Of a stretch of DNA of 64,000 nucleotides, positions 45,801-56,245 are shown one piece after another. The notes beneath the pieces are model-generated. The model was not told the origin of the DNA, made no database searches, and saw nothing but the letters and a program-made list of their open reading frames with translations. Numbering within the stretch: position 1 is the stretch's first letter; each line of letters opens with the position of its first letter. The translations under genes were made by a program, and so were the position numbers. The DNA is from Cryptomeria japonica. Lineage: Eukaryota > Streptophyta > Pinopsida > Cupressales > Cupressaceae. The stretch lies in assembly GCF_030272615.1 (NCBI RefSeq), contig NC_081408.1, positions 199,809,341 through 199,873,340 on the forward strand, in the 5' to 3' direction.

Positions 45801-46814
45801 CTCTTTTTGTGAATAAGACAAATCACTGAGCATCCCTCCAATGACACGCAATCACACACTGTGCTTTAACTGAAATCACACATTCAAACTGATCAAAATT
45901 GTCATATCAATCAACCTCAAACTCATTTGTCCTTGTCTCTGCTATCATGGGTCTTATACAAGGTGTGGTATACTTGAAACCAGACTATGTCCTGTCTTAG
46001 ACGGGGTACCGCATATCCTGAAACCAGACAGCATGATCGTCCTATCAGCACTTTCAACTTTTGACAATGAAGATCAAGATGTTTGTTTGATTTGTTGGAA
46101 TTTGTGTATCTTATCTTTTACTGATTTATCTTTGGCTTTGATCATGTTCCTATGTTGCTTGATGATGTCACTGAGTGATTTAGAGTGATCGGGATGGTTC
46201 ATGGTCCCTTTCTATTTTTGTGATTGTTGTTTGTCTGTGATGTGTCTGTCTTTTGCAAAGAGGGTTGCATTTCAGCTCTGGCCTTCAATGCCATGATGCT
46301 ACGCATCCATTTTGCTACATTAAAATAAAGGTTCTCACCTACAAAGTGCATTACTGAAAGCAATTTTTTCTTCGTCTCTAACTATCCTCTGTTTCATTTC
46401 TTCTTACTAACATTTCTTCCATTAGTTCGGATAGTCAGTTTGGTCTAGTGCTCTGATTTCCTCGCACACATATGCTGCATCCTGCATCCATTTGGTTAGT
46501 ACATTTGCATTACATCATGCATTACATCACACATTTTATCCATTTCATATTATAAATGCATCAAAAACACATCAAAAATTGCATCCATACATGTTCCACA
46601 ATAATACATCAACAGTGCATCCGTCATCCATACATGGAAAATAACATATGTCATAACACATTGCATCCCATCATATCAATGCATAGCATATCATATGTCA
46701 CAATAATATCAGAGTACAAAACTGGACTGTCTGTCCTAAGTATGGCCTGCAAGTTGACTACAAAATGTCAAACTACATAATGTCCATTGTCTGTCTAAGG
46801 AGCACGTGCCTCTA
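45801..46814 (+). other. Gypsy F 3' untranslated region
   Basis: Non-coding sequence shared with element E. At 45955-46045 two related units of the form GGT-TA--TTGAAACCAGAC face the similar pair in E (28165-28260). At 46102-46270 there is a hydrophobic frame with a TGA that is also recognisable in E. A cluster of CATC/ATGCAT-rich words at 46480-46700 looks like decayed short tandem repeats. No gene is assigned. Confidence 0.6.
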
Positions 46815-48737
46815 TCACTGGGTGCTCCCTCTATCCTCCTCATCCCTGCCATGTCTCGCGGATGATGTCCCCCCTGGTCCTGGCTGTGGTGGTCTCATCG
46901 GTCCACTCACCCCCATGCTACTCAATGACCTCCGAGAGCGTGCCTTGCTCTCTGTCCTCGATCGTGCCCGATATGAAGGTGCTCTCTGCTCTGGTGGAAC
47001 TGCACTCTCATATAGTGTCCTCCAATGGCGTATCTCCTCTCCGGTCTCTACCAGCAGTTGTCCTAGCTCCCATACACTGGCATCCCAAATCGACCCAATA
47101 TACTTAGTGACTCTCTTTTCCTCTCGCTGTGCCTGAGTAATAGCTGTATCTCGAGCCGCTGTGAGTCTAGCTATCTCCACTCTGAACTAATCCTGCTGTC
47201 TCTCTAAAGTCTTAATGTGATCCTACTGACTCGCTATGGTAGCCCTACACATCTCCATCTCCCCTGTCCTAGTTGTCTCCGACTCTATGGGTATATCCTA
47301 CCATGCCTCCTGCTCGTCATCCCCATCCCCATCTCCATCATTGTCATCCCCATCCCCATCTCCATCCTCATCCTCATCCTCATCTCTATCCTTGTCATCC
47401 CCATCCTCATCACCGTCCTCCTCCTCGTCCTCCTCATCTCCCTCCTCCTCTCCTGTGAGTGGGAAGTCTTCCTATCACCTAGGTTCTGGAATGTCTGGAT
47501 CTGTCAATGGCACTGGCTGCCATCATGCAAACCATCTATCATACTCATCTGTCATCCCGACGTCTGCCACATCTGATCCCCAATCCCACTGTCTCTGTTG
47601 TAGCTGTGAAAAATCAGTATATGGTATGTGTGGCTAAATCATACTCCCCCACTGACTCGTCTCTCTGTGAGATCGGGCAAAGTGTGCAGTCCTCCTAGGT
47701 ACATCCTGCCTCTCTCCAAACTGTCGTCTGACTCTCTTTGGTAGGTACAACTCAATCACTCTCTGGCGATTCACTGGTCGCCCAATCAAGTACCTCTCCT
47801 GTCTACAATACGATAGCTCCTCACTGTCATCTGACCATCCCGGATAATCATGATATGGCCTCCATATGAACTCTCTCAGTCGGTCTAGCTCATGTCACCA
47901 GTACAATATGTATCCAAAAGGACCCTGTCCCAGTGCTCCCCCATAGAAATACACATATGGTCGGTGTGGTACTAGCTATCTATCTGTGATCGATCGACAT
48001 ATGGCTATGTGCTCAAATGCCCATACCTGTAGAAATGTAACCCCACAGCTCAAAGTCTGCACTCCCTGATATGCTATTTGATGCAGTTGAAAATAAAGCA
48101 TAGCTAGTACACATGGTCCCAATGCATATACCGTCCCCTCTATCGCCATTTGCTCTAGCACTCTTCCCCATCCAATAGGAAATCCATGTCCTCGTCTGTC
48201 TCCTACTAGTAGACATGCTATCACCACTGCTATCACCACGTATCATCGATCATACTCCGATGCCATGGTCTCCCAGCTAATCTCTCTCTCCACAATATCC
48301 AGCTCATCTGCGTCGCACTCAAACAATCTACATAATGTGTCTCTCCCTGTCACTGGGTCGTACTCTATCATCTCTCCATGAATCAGAATGCGGAGGATAC
48401 ACCATTCATCCTCCAGCGTCACAGTCGCCTCTCCAGTCACCAGATGGAATGAGGAGGTCTCTGAATGCCATCGCTCTGCCAATGTGATCAGCAGTCTTGT
48501 GTTTGCTCTAATCTCGGGCATGAATGTGACATAGTATATCCCCAGTCCTGCTAAGGTATCTCTCTCTGTGCTCCTGAGTCTATGTCGTAGCATGAAGCAA
48601 TCTGGTCGGTTCTCTCGCATGATCAACGGATACTGTCGACTCTGCATCACAATTGGGGCATATTTTTTGTCATTTTTAGGGCTTGCTCCTATGGGTTGCA
48701 TTTCCTCATTTTCATGCCTAATCAGGGTGTTTTTCAT
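46815..48737 (-). pseudogene. Antisense plant mobile domain (PMD) ORF of gypsy F
   Basis: On the strand opposite gag-pol, one reading frame runs about 640 codons from ATG 48737 to a stop at 46815, with roughly eight internal stops but no frameshift. The N-terminal half has the PMD pattern: LAERWHSETSSFHL, GEATVTLEDEW, GEMIEYDPV, then VTFLQVWAFEHIA. YLIGRPVNRQRVIELYLP follows at about 47720-47800. The C-terminal part is acidic (poly Asp/Glu, 47318-47460), then helical and Arg/Ser-rich. PMD proteins occur as host genes and in transposons. Extra antisense ORFs between pol and 3' LTR are known in Tat-type elements. Role here unknown. Confidence 0.82.
47318..47460. repeat. CATCCC/CTCATC microsatellite
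   Basis: Degenerate hexa- and trinucleotide repeats. On the minus strand they encode the poly Asp/Glu/Gly stretch of the antisense ORF. The length is likely to vary between copies. Confidence 0.85.
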
Positions 48738-49452
48738 CTAATCTGACCTATCCTACCCTTGTCCCCTTTTTCCAGATCATTTACCTGTCATTTTGACCAA
48801 AATTAGGGTTTGCATTACACAATTGCGCCTGAGTTAGGTAACCTGCACCTGTGTCAGGTAACCTGTGCTTGTGTCTCCCTACACAAGCGTAGAAGACCCC
48901 ACACAAGCGCAGGATTCACCCTACACAAGTGCAGGAGTCCTCTTCTGCATCCCCTGTGGGCCCCGCAATGTCTCGTAAGCACTCAAAATTCATCAAATTG
49001 AAAACATGGGTTTTTGAGATCCATACCGCTGCTCCTACGTCGTCCAATCATTTGAATGTGCATACATGTTCACCGAGGTGATCCGCCATTGGAATGTTCG
49101 CCATCTATCTGCAAGTGTCCTTGTCTAGAGCAACAAATCCTCCTCTTTGTCTAGTGCAAATGAGCAATTTTCATTCTCTTGGTCCCATTTATAGATCTTT
49201 GTCAGTGCATAGATGGATGTGCACCCTCTCCATCTTATGTTGGTCATGGTCTTTTGTGTCTTTGATTGCTTGTCCTTCATGCATCCGATATCCGATTGTC
49301 AATCCGTTCGATCCTATCATTTTTATCGATCAATTGGCCTCTTTTCTGCATTTTTCCAGCCAATTCCTCGAGGGGGCATGCATATGTCATTATTATTGTC
49401 TGGGGCATTTTCATTATTGTTCTTTGAAACAATGCTTAAAATCGCATTGTCT
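48738..49452 (-). other. Leader of the antisense ORF
   Basis: About 700 bases between the antisense ATG and the polypurine tract. On the minus strand it has TGCACTTGTGT / TGCGCTTGTGT units (48815-48935) preceded by TTTTGAGTGCTTACGAG (about 48990-48970). The sense leader has TTTTTGAGTGCTTTCAAG at about 34884, also followed by TGCRCCTGTGT units. The two leaders look like inverted relatives. No gene is seen on the plus strand. Confidence 0.6.
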
Positions 49453-49467
49453 CAAAGAGGGGCAAAA
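49453..49467 (+). promoter_or_regulatory. Gypsy F polypurine tract
   Basis: CAAAGAGGGGCAAAA immediately precedes the 3' LTR. The same tract is next to the LTR of element E on the minus strand. Confidence 0.88.
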
Positions 49468-50899
49468 TGTAGACACCTAAAAATGGTTAACGCTTGCGGA
49501 GTCATACTCTAACATTTGCGCATTGCCTCATTTTAGGTTTTTGCGTCACATTAACATTTCTCCTATGATTTGTACTTGGTTTTTATCATTTGCGAGCATC
49601 AAGTCATTCTTCTACATTCTTTGTTCGTCTCGCTCTCAAATTTGGTCTTGTCAACAACACTATCCAGTCATGATTTTAATCGATTCTATCTTATTGCATC
49701 AATGTGCATGCTTATTTGGACATCGTCAATCCTAATTAGGGTTTTGTCCTCCTGTCAATCTTGCGATCAATTTGTCATCAATCATTGTCCTCTTGTCAAT
49801 CCTATTGTCTTGCAATCTATTTATCATCAACCCTTGTCATCTTGTCAATTTTGTCATTTGGCGATTAATTTGCCATCGATCATTGTCTGTCTCAATTATG
49901 TCAATTTGGATCAATTAGTCATTGTTCCTTGTCAATTGGTGCATTTTATCAATCAAATCATTTATCACATTGGTCATTTATCAATCCAAAATCAAATCGA
50001 ATCGATATCAATTATCCTTTGTCAAGACCTAATTGTCATTCTCGCATTGCTAATTCGTCTTCTAGGGTTTCGTGATTTTATCATTTAACCTTGTGTGTCA
50101 TTTCTTCCTTTAGGATTAATAAATTGTTTATTTATCCTAAGTCTTCTCATTACAATTAAATGTTTATTTAATTGGCTAATTATTCCTCTTTGTGAATTAA
50201 TTAATAAATGACAAATTATTAATTAATTTAACTAATTTCTAATTTCCATCAATTTCTTAATTCCTAAATTCTTAATTCTCTAATTTCCTAATTTTCTAAT
50301 TCCTAATTTCAAATTCCTCCTATTTCTCTCCTAAATTCATGGAAATGACATGTCAATTTGTCATAATTTGTCATAATTGACAATCAATCAATTTTTGACA
50401 TAGAAGTTGTCATAATTTGTCATAAATCATCAATCAACAAATTTTGCATAGAAGGTGCATAATTTGTCATAATTTGTCATAATTGACATAATTTATTTGC
50501 AATTTCCATTTGAATTGAATCATGCTAATCTTGTCATCTCTCCAATTCCTCTATAAATTGGATGATCTTCATCAATCAAAGCTAATTGGTAATCAGACTA
50601 TCGAATTTACGCTTCTAGTACTCTTGATCAAAAATCTCATCTACTTGCTTTCAATTGTGTGTATGCACTTGTAGGTGAGATCCACAACCAAACCATTTGA
50701 AGAGGAAAGAAGAACAATGGAGCCACATGAAGGAGCATTCAAATCTGCTATTGGTTTGCATATGTCTTTAATTTTGAATGTTTTTATTTCATGTCTCTAT
50801 TGAGTGTTGTTTAGGGTAGATCATTGCAATGAATGCTTTTGTGATTGAGCTATTATGTTTATAAATGCTTGTGATGATTTCCCCAAATTCCTAGCTACA
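49468..50899 (+). repeat. Gypsy F 3' LTR (1432 bp)
   Basis: Direct repeat of 33401-34832 with the same ends and the same length. By eye there are about thirty substitutions, most of them C/T or G/A transitions. TATA-like box at 50552-50557. Followed by the target duplication CCTCC. Confidence 0.96.
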
Positions 50900-50904
50900 C
50901 CTCC

Positions 50905-51771
50905 TTTATACTTTATAAACCTCTCTAGTTTATCCTTATTGTGATTGTTAGGATAGTTAACAGCTATATGTCCTATTTTATTATAGGGAAAACATTTTAA
51001 AGGAAGCTTACCTCTATATTTTCTAGTGCCTTTTGGAAGTCTCTTGGCAAGAAGAGCTTCAAATTCCATTAGAATCTCTTCATCATCCATATCTTTGCAT
51101 TGCCTGGATTCATAACTTGTACTTACTTCTTTTCCTTTTCTGGTTGGTACAACAGATGCTCTAAAGGTTGACTCAGTCTTCTGAACACTGTCGTCATAGC
51201 TATTCAACTCATATGCAGTAAACTTTGGAATGATAGAGTCTAAGGATACCTTGGTCTTTTCAATAGACCTTAGTTCCTGAATAACAACAACTTTGATTGT
51301 ATAGACCGGTAACAATGATCTCAAAATTTTACTGACAATGATGGCATCTTCAATTATTCCACTAGTTCTCTTGATATCTCCAACCACAGTCTTTATCCTT
51401 ATGCCATATTACTGAATGGTTTCACCTTCAAATATCCTCATGTCTTCAAATTTTCCTCTAAGGCTATCTTCCTTAGCTTTCTTGACATGCTCATCACCAC
51501 CATAAATAGTTTCCAATGTGTCCCATACAACCTTAGGAGTGTCCTTATCTTATACATCAATGAACTCAATCTCAGACAAATTGCTAATAAGGGCTTCCAT
51601 GACTTGCCCATTTTCTTGAATCTCTCTTTTCTTATCATCGATTAGAGTGCCAGTGGGGATTACATAGACATTCTCAACATAGCTCCAGTTTTGAGCACCC
51701 AAACTCTTGATATAGATCTTGATTTTGTCCTTGCATATTTTGAATTTATCTCTATTGAGTTTACCTAGAGT
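50905..51771 (-). pseudogene. Copia C Gag
   Basis: Starts just after the PBS (MRATLGKLNRDKFKI) and runs on the minus strand to the gypsy F insertion. Words shared with copia A Gag include GAQNW, EFIDV, VSLDSIIPKFTAYELNSYDDS and LLAKRLPKGTRKYRGKLPLK. The zinc knuckle at about 50960-51005 is damaged: CFPYNKIGHIAVNYP has Tyr for the second and last Cys. The last change is shared with copia A. Stops lie near 51420 and 51553 (the latter a TAA at a likely Gln). The protein continues at 33400. Confidence 0.83.
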
Positions 51772-51786
51772 AGCTCTCATACCAAT
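51772..51786 (-). promoter_or_regulatory. Copia C primer-binding site
   Basis: Minus strand ATTGGTATGAGAGCT directly follows the 5' LTR; it differs from the Met-tRNA complement TGGTATCAGAGC by one base. Confidence 0.85.
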
Positions 51787-53201
51787 TGATGAATAATGAT
51801 GAACAACAAATACCCTAACTAGTACTGACAGGGGGGGTGAATCAGTACATAGAAAAAAAATCTCCACAAGTTATCAAGTTATGAAAATGCTAACCGGTTA
51901 TCTTCATCAATAAACTTAACCATGGCAATACCGGTTAAACACAGTAATACTTCAAACAACTTAAACCGGTAAAACTAAATACTTCAAATATGATTTAGTA
52001 CTTGATAACTACTTCACCCATAAACATGTGCATGTGGTGTATTAGTAATATCATAAATATTAGCTCTGCATGCATAATCACCTAGACAAAGAATACTTAA
52101 TCATCACATGAAAAATGCACAACACATGACACACAAATTTTTCACTTGGAAACCCAAATGGGAAAAACAACGGTGGGGATGAATACCCACTAGCTTGTTT
52201 TGAACTCTTTTGAAGCTCGCTCTATTAGGATCCTAGTCCGGTTAAATAATTTATAATAAGGTTCTTCTAGGAACCGATCCTATTAAAGATGACTCGACTA
52301 AGGGATGGCTATATACCCTGCTAAAGGTTGAAACCCTGTTAAAGGTTACCTCGCTAGAGGATTTAAAGAACTCAATGAACTTGAGTCATCTAGTTAGAGG
52401 ATTTACAGTAAGCCTATTAAAGCTACATGACAAAGGGATTTTCTTTCTGTTGAAATGGTTAGAAGACAACATGTAAAACTCTGATCTAATAAAAGCACTA
52501 TATGCTAAGGAAGATCCTTTTCAGTTCCTCTACTCTACAGTTTTCACTAATTGGTCTGACAAGTATTTCATCACTCGGATACACACACAAGTTTTTCCAA
52601 CAAAAATAATATCAAAACTCATCAACCTTATAGACAAGAATTAGGTCAGCAACATAAACCCTAAATCCTAAGTATTTTAGGTTTACAATTACAAGCAGTC
52701 CAATCCTAACCATCCAAACACTTTACATAGAATGAAACAATCTCAAATAGATCACACGTCATTCTGCATCATCCATTCTTCACCGTACATAGAAATCAAT
52801 AACCCACCATGCTTTCTTCTCATACTGCTAAGAAGAATGTTCATTCTTGAGGTAGACATTTAATGCAATCAATCTTCACATGCAAGATCCTCAAGGAAAT
52901 CCTTCATGTGCACAAAACTGACATGGCATCTCGATCTCATCCTTATTTTTTAGCTAACTCATCATTGAATATCATCAGTTGCATCATACAAGCTAGATTG
53001 CCAAACAAGAAACCCTAGAGCTGAGACTACCAACCGGTAGTCACACTTAGTGGAACCCTAACACCGGTTCACTACATCTCTTCATACCAGTTGACCTGTA
53101 CTGCTTCCAATATTCATACTGATTTATACCGATGTACCCGCTTGAGCATATATTGACATCAATGACAACATACTTTGTCACTACTTCATCATATTCCAAT
53201 A
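51787..53201 (-). repeat. Copia C 5' LTR (1415 bp)
   Basis: Direct repeat of 28516-29943. It carries a stem-loop array at about 52200-52450 (GGTTC/GAACC with loop TTCTAG at 52260-52275 is preserved, while the neighbouring GATC stem is decayed), the conserved module at about 52146-52172 and the C-tract (G-run at about 51830-51836). Confidence 0.92.
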
Positions 53202-54393
53202 TTGAGTAGACCGATATATAGAGCATAATCGACTAAGAAAAATGTAGACAGGGCAAGCAGTGAGTAGACCGGCACACAGGAGGCCAACTGGTAAGTGGTG
53301 AGTAGACTAGCACAAAAGAGGCAAACTAGATAAGCAGCAAACATAATGGTATAATCAGCTAAGTGGTTATTGAACCAGTATACAGGAGGTAACCAACTAA
53401 GTTGGTTTTGAACAGTACATCGGTAGAGTCTATAACTGACATACTTGGTAATGTTCAGTTAACATCTAGCTAAACTGATAGTTTTCTCCAATCAATCGAT
53501 GGTTTAATCGACATGAATGATTTTTTTGACAGAGTTTCCTACAATATTTTTTGGAGAGTGATTTATGGCGTAGTAACATAATTTTGAATTTGATGTTTAG
53601 GAGGGAAAACTTGCGACAGATCAAAAATTTAATAAATTCACATAACTCATTTTGTGATGAGGTTGTTGTCATTGTGAATATATATTTGTGAAAGTGTGAA
53701 CATAGGGGGAGCAGTGCAGAGTGCAGAGTGCAGAGTCGAGGATAGGAAAATTTGTAGAGTGCAGAGCTGAGGGTTAGAGAATTGACAGAGTGCAGAGTTG
53801 AAGGTAGAGGTAGATACAACCGGTGTTATGCAAAGAAGACACAACTGATGCAAATATAGTTTTATTTTAAAGTGTGATCTAATCAAGCTATCAGTAGCTA
53901 CTACATTAGATCATATTTATGTTTCTTTCTAACCATTGCAACTAAAATCCCTTATTCGGGTGGACTTTAATAGGTCCCATTGTAAAATCCCTTAACATGG
54001 TGTTATCTTAATTGATGATCCTAAGACCTTTAACAAGGCTACCTTTAATAGGGTAAAGGAATTGACAAGCCTTAATCAAAACCCCTTAATTGGGTGGTAC
54101 CTAAAAAGTGTCTTTGTAATCTCCTAATAGGGATGGCTCTTTACAGGGCATACTTTAGAAGAGTACAATTTTTGTGAGTTCCTACTCACAATGTGGTTTT
54201 CTCCCTTTTGGGTTTCCATGAGATAAATGTTGGTATCTCTATGTATCTTTTCATGCATGTATATTCTTCTATAGTAGTTACTAATATTGATGAATTTCAA
54301 GTCAGTAAAAACTTGAGTTAAAAGATTTTAATTGGACAAAACCTGTCAATTATTGGTTCACCCCTCCCCTCTCAGCACTGGTTGGGAATAATG
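53202..54393 (+). repeat. N2 5' LTR, second fragment
   Basis: The rest of the 5' LTR after the copia C insertion. It matches 59843-61022. A TGCAGAG tandem repeat at about 53715-53810 is longer here than in the 3' LTR. The end reads GGTTGGGAATAATG, where the 3' LTR has GGTTGGGACTAACA. The conserved TGGTTTTCTCCC...GGGTTTCCA module is at 54191-54220. Confidence 0.9.
53940..54195 (+). repeat. Array of short stem-loops in N2 5' LTR
   Basis: Several palindromes have TTTAA-type loops: CCC/GGG at about 53949-53960, GGAC/GTCC with loop TTTAATAG at 53962-53977, CCTTTAACAAGG at about 54031-54042, ACCC/GGGT with loop CTTAATT at 54081-54095, and GTGAGT/ACTCAC at 54174-54189. Same type as in copia A and C, although the LTR sequence is otherwise different. 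The 3' copy is at about 60575-60835. Confidence 0.68.
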
Positions 54394-54407
54394 ATTGGTA
54401 TCAGAGC
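54394..54407 (+). promoter_or_regulatory. N2 primer-binding site
   Basis: ATTGGTATCAGAGC directly after the 5' LTR, a perfect match to the initiator Met-tRNA complement. Confidence 0.9.
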
Positions 54408-54450
54408 TTTGGTCCTCTGAAGTGAAGCCTGATAGCTTGATGTAAATATC

Positions 54451-55688
54451 ATGGAAGAATATTGGTATTAGAATCAGATTGATGAAACAAATGAAATTAT
54501 TTCTCAGCTAAAAGAGAGACGGAGAAAATCTCTTGCAAAAAGAAAGGAACTAGCTCAACAGTTATCATAAATCAACTCTTTGAACATATTGGATGTGAAG
54601 AAGTTGAAGAAGTCTCAAAACTCATGGAAAAGAACAAGAAGTTGATTGAAGAAATTACACATCTGAAAAGAGAACATGAAAGTCAGGCCCTAAGAATGAC
54701 TAGGTTACTAAAAGCCAGTAGAAGTGCTAATGAAGGAAAAACAGATGCAGAAGAAGCTTTGTCAAAATATGAAAGAGACAAAAGGATTATTGAAAATGCT
54801 TTGAGAGAAAATGATGCAATTATGGTTGAAAAAGATGAATAAATCCAAATTATCACTTAGGAGAATGAATACATACATAAGAAACTGCATCACAACACAA
54901 AAGAAAAGGAAAAGATGGTGAAAGAGATTGAACAACTCAAGAGTGAGTTGAAAGTTGAAAATGTGAGAAATGAGAAGCTGGGGAAATTCAATGAAAGCTT
55001 TGAGAAGATAGATAAATAGTTGAAGGCTTAGAGAGGAACAAAGTAAATAACTGGTCTTGGTTACTCCGGTACAAGTATTATGGAAACTGGAGAATCATCT
55101 AAATCCGAAAGGATAAAAGATGATAGAAGGAATCATTCTGAAGAAAAAGGTATGAAGTTTCCCAAATATTCTTGTAATCATTGTGGTAAACCAGGTCATA
55201 AGTCTGATGCCTATAGAAACAAACCTATTAATCAAAAGAAGATTTTTAACTTTGACGGTTACTGCCATAATTGTCATAAGTATGGTCGCACTGCGTATGA
55301 GTATAGATCTCAATCTAGTAGTATGTCAAATAGAATAAGATTCAATGGATATTGCTTCACATGAAATAATCTTGGACACAAAATTAAGGAATGCAGGCTC
55401 AAGTTGAATGTATCAAGATGGCCATTCAAACCAGTTAGTCCTAATAAAAGGAATAACTAGTTCAATGTCACCTATTCTACTTGTGGTAATTTTGGTCATG
55501 TTGCAGCAAATTGCATAGTAAGATTGGGGTAGAGAAGTATTGGAGGACCATGTAGGACAAATGGTATGGCATGTTTCAATTGTCATAAGATCGGTCACCT
55601 AGCCAGACAGTGTAAGAATCAATCATATAACCAATCAAGAGACAAGAACCGGTCTAGAAAGATGAAAGAACAAAGTGAATTGAAATGA
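54451..55688 (+). pseudogene. N2 Gag-like protein, coiled coil plus five knuckle-like units
   Basis: The probable start is ATG 54451. A frameshift lies before 54590, after which a long coiled coil (54590-55020) has several stops. At 55168-55620 there are five knuckle-like units: CNHCGKPGHKSDAY, CHNCHKYGRTAYEY, a third that has lost a Cys to a stop, a fourth with Tyr for the first Cys, and an intact CFNCHKIGHLARQC. It ends at a TGA at 55686. The layout equals that of the N1 Gag-like protein. A capsid domain is absent. Confidence 0.78.
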
Positions 55689-56245
55689 AAGAAGAGAATT
55701 GAATAAGTAAAGAATAAAATGAAAAAGACATGGATTAAGAGAAAGAAAGAAAACAAAGAGAAAGTCCTCCAGAAACTAAGTCATCATCCATCGGTGATGA
55801 CCGTTCCTCTTCAAACTAGGCATACTGATTCTCAGGGGAGCACATATGGTAAGATTACTTTTGAAACCCTTTAACAAATATAAGGTTATGTCTATCTGCA
55901 TAGTTGAGTTGCATAAAAGATAGTCTAAAAGTTCTTGGTTGAAGAATATCTTGTGAGTAAGTTGTTTGTGTATCAGTATCGGTAACAAACAACTGGTAAA
56001 GGTTAAATTGATGTATCTTAAGTTGTAAAATTTAAAACTAACCATTGTATCATTATGCTGATAATTCTCAATGAATAAATAAGGAAATGTCAACACATTT
56101 TCATTTACCCTGATTTCTTGTGAACTTTCTTGAGCTCTTGTGTGATCAAAGGTGATTGAAATCTTTCTACTAATATTTGTGCGAAAAGTTCAAGCAGAGT
56201 GACAGTGGTGGTTGGAATTTATGAGATAAGGTATTCAAACCCTAT
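55689..56245 (+). other. N2 spacer between Gag-like ORF and ORF2
   Basis: About 550 bases of AT-rich sequence with scattered stops in all frames. It corresponds to the 250-base spacer of N1. No gene is seen. Confidence 0.5.

Larger units (their letters stand above)
33401..50899 (+). mobile_element. Ty3/gypsy element F, Tat lineage, with antisense ORF
   Basis: A complete 17.5-kb element with a perfect target duplication CCTCC (33396-33400 and 50900-50904) and two LTRs of exactly 1432 bp. The order is 5' LTR, 2-kb leader, gag, protease, RT, RNase H, a second archaeal-type RNase H, integrase, a repeat-rich non-coding region, an antisense plant mobile domain ORF, PPT and 3' LTR. The second RNase H, the great length and the CxxHxxxxHxxxxC Gag knuckle indicate the Tat (Ogre-like) group. 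There is no chromodomain. Pol has four frameshifts and many stops, mostly TGA. By eye the LTRs differ at about thirty positions, so it is the youngest or nearly the youngest insertion here. Confidence 0.93.
28516..53201 (-). mobile_element. Ty1/copia element C (minus), host of gypsy F
   Basis: The LTRs are 28516-29943 (3', 1428 bp) and 51787-53201 (5', 1415 bp), with the PBS at 51772-51786 and the PPT at 29944-29958. Read on the minus strand the order is gag (50905-51771), gypsy F insertion, protease, integrase, RT, RNase H. It is the same family as copia A: both LTR ends read TTCATCATTATTCATCA, and the proteins share FVDD and the Asn in the protease box. The target duplication is not clean (ATCAG versus TTGAG). 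Confidence 0.9.

Noticed and set aside
46765-47698. Plus-strand open frames rich in Ser/Pro/His across the CATCCC repeat
   Set aside because: They are shadows of the antisense PMD ORF, which has family motifs and a much longer continuous frame.
33401-50899. A 1.4-kb segmental duplication or assembly error (33401-34832 repeated at 49468-50899)
   Set aside because: TG...CA ends, PPT next to the second copy and a perfect CCTCC target duplication show that they are LTRs of one element.
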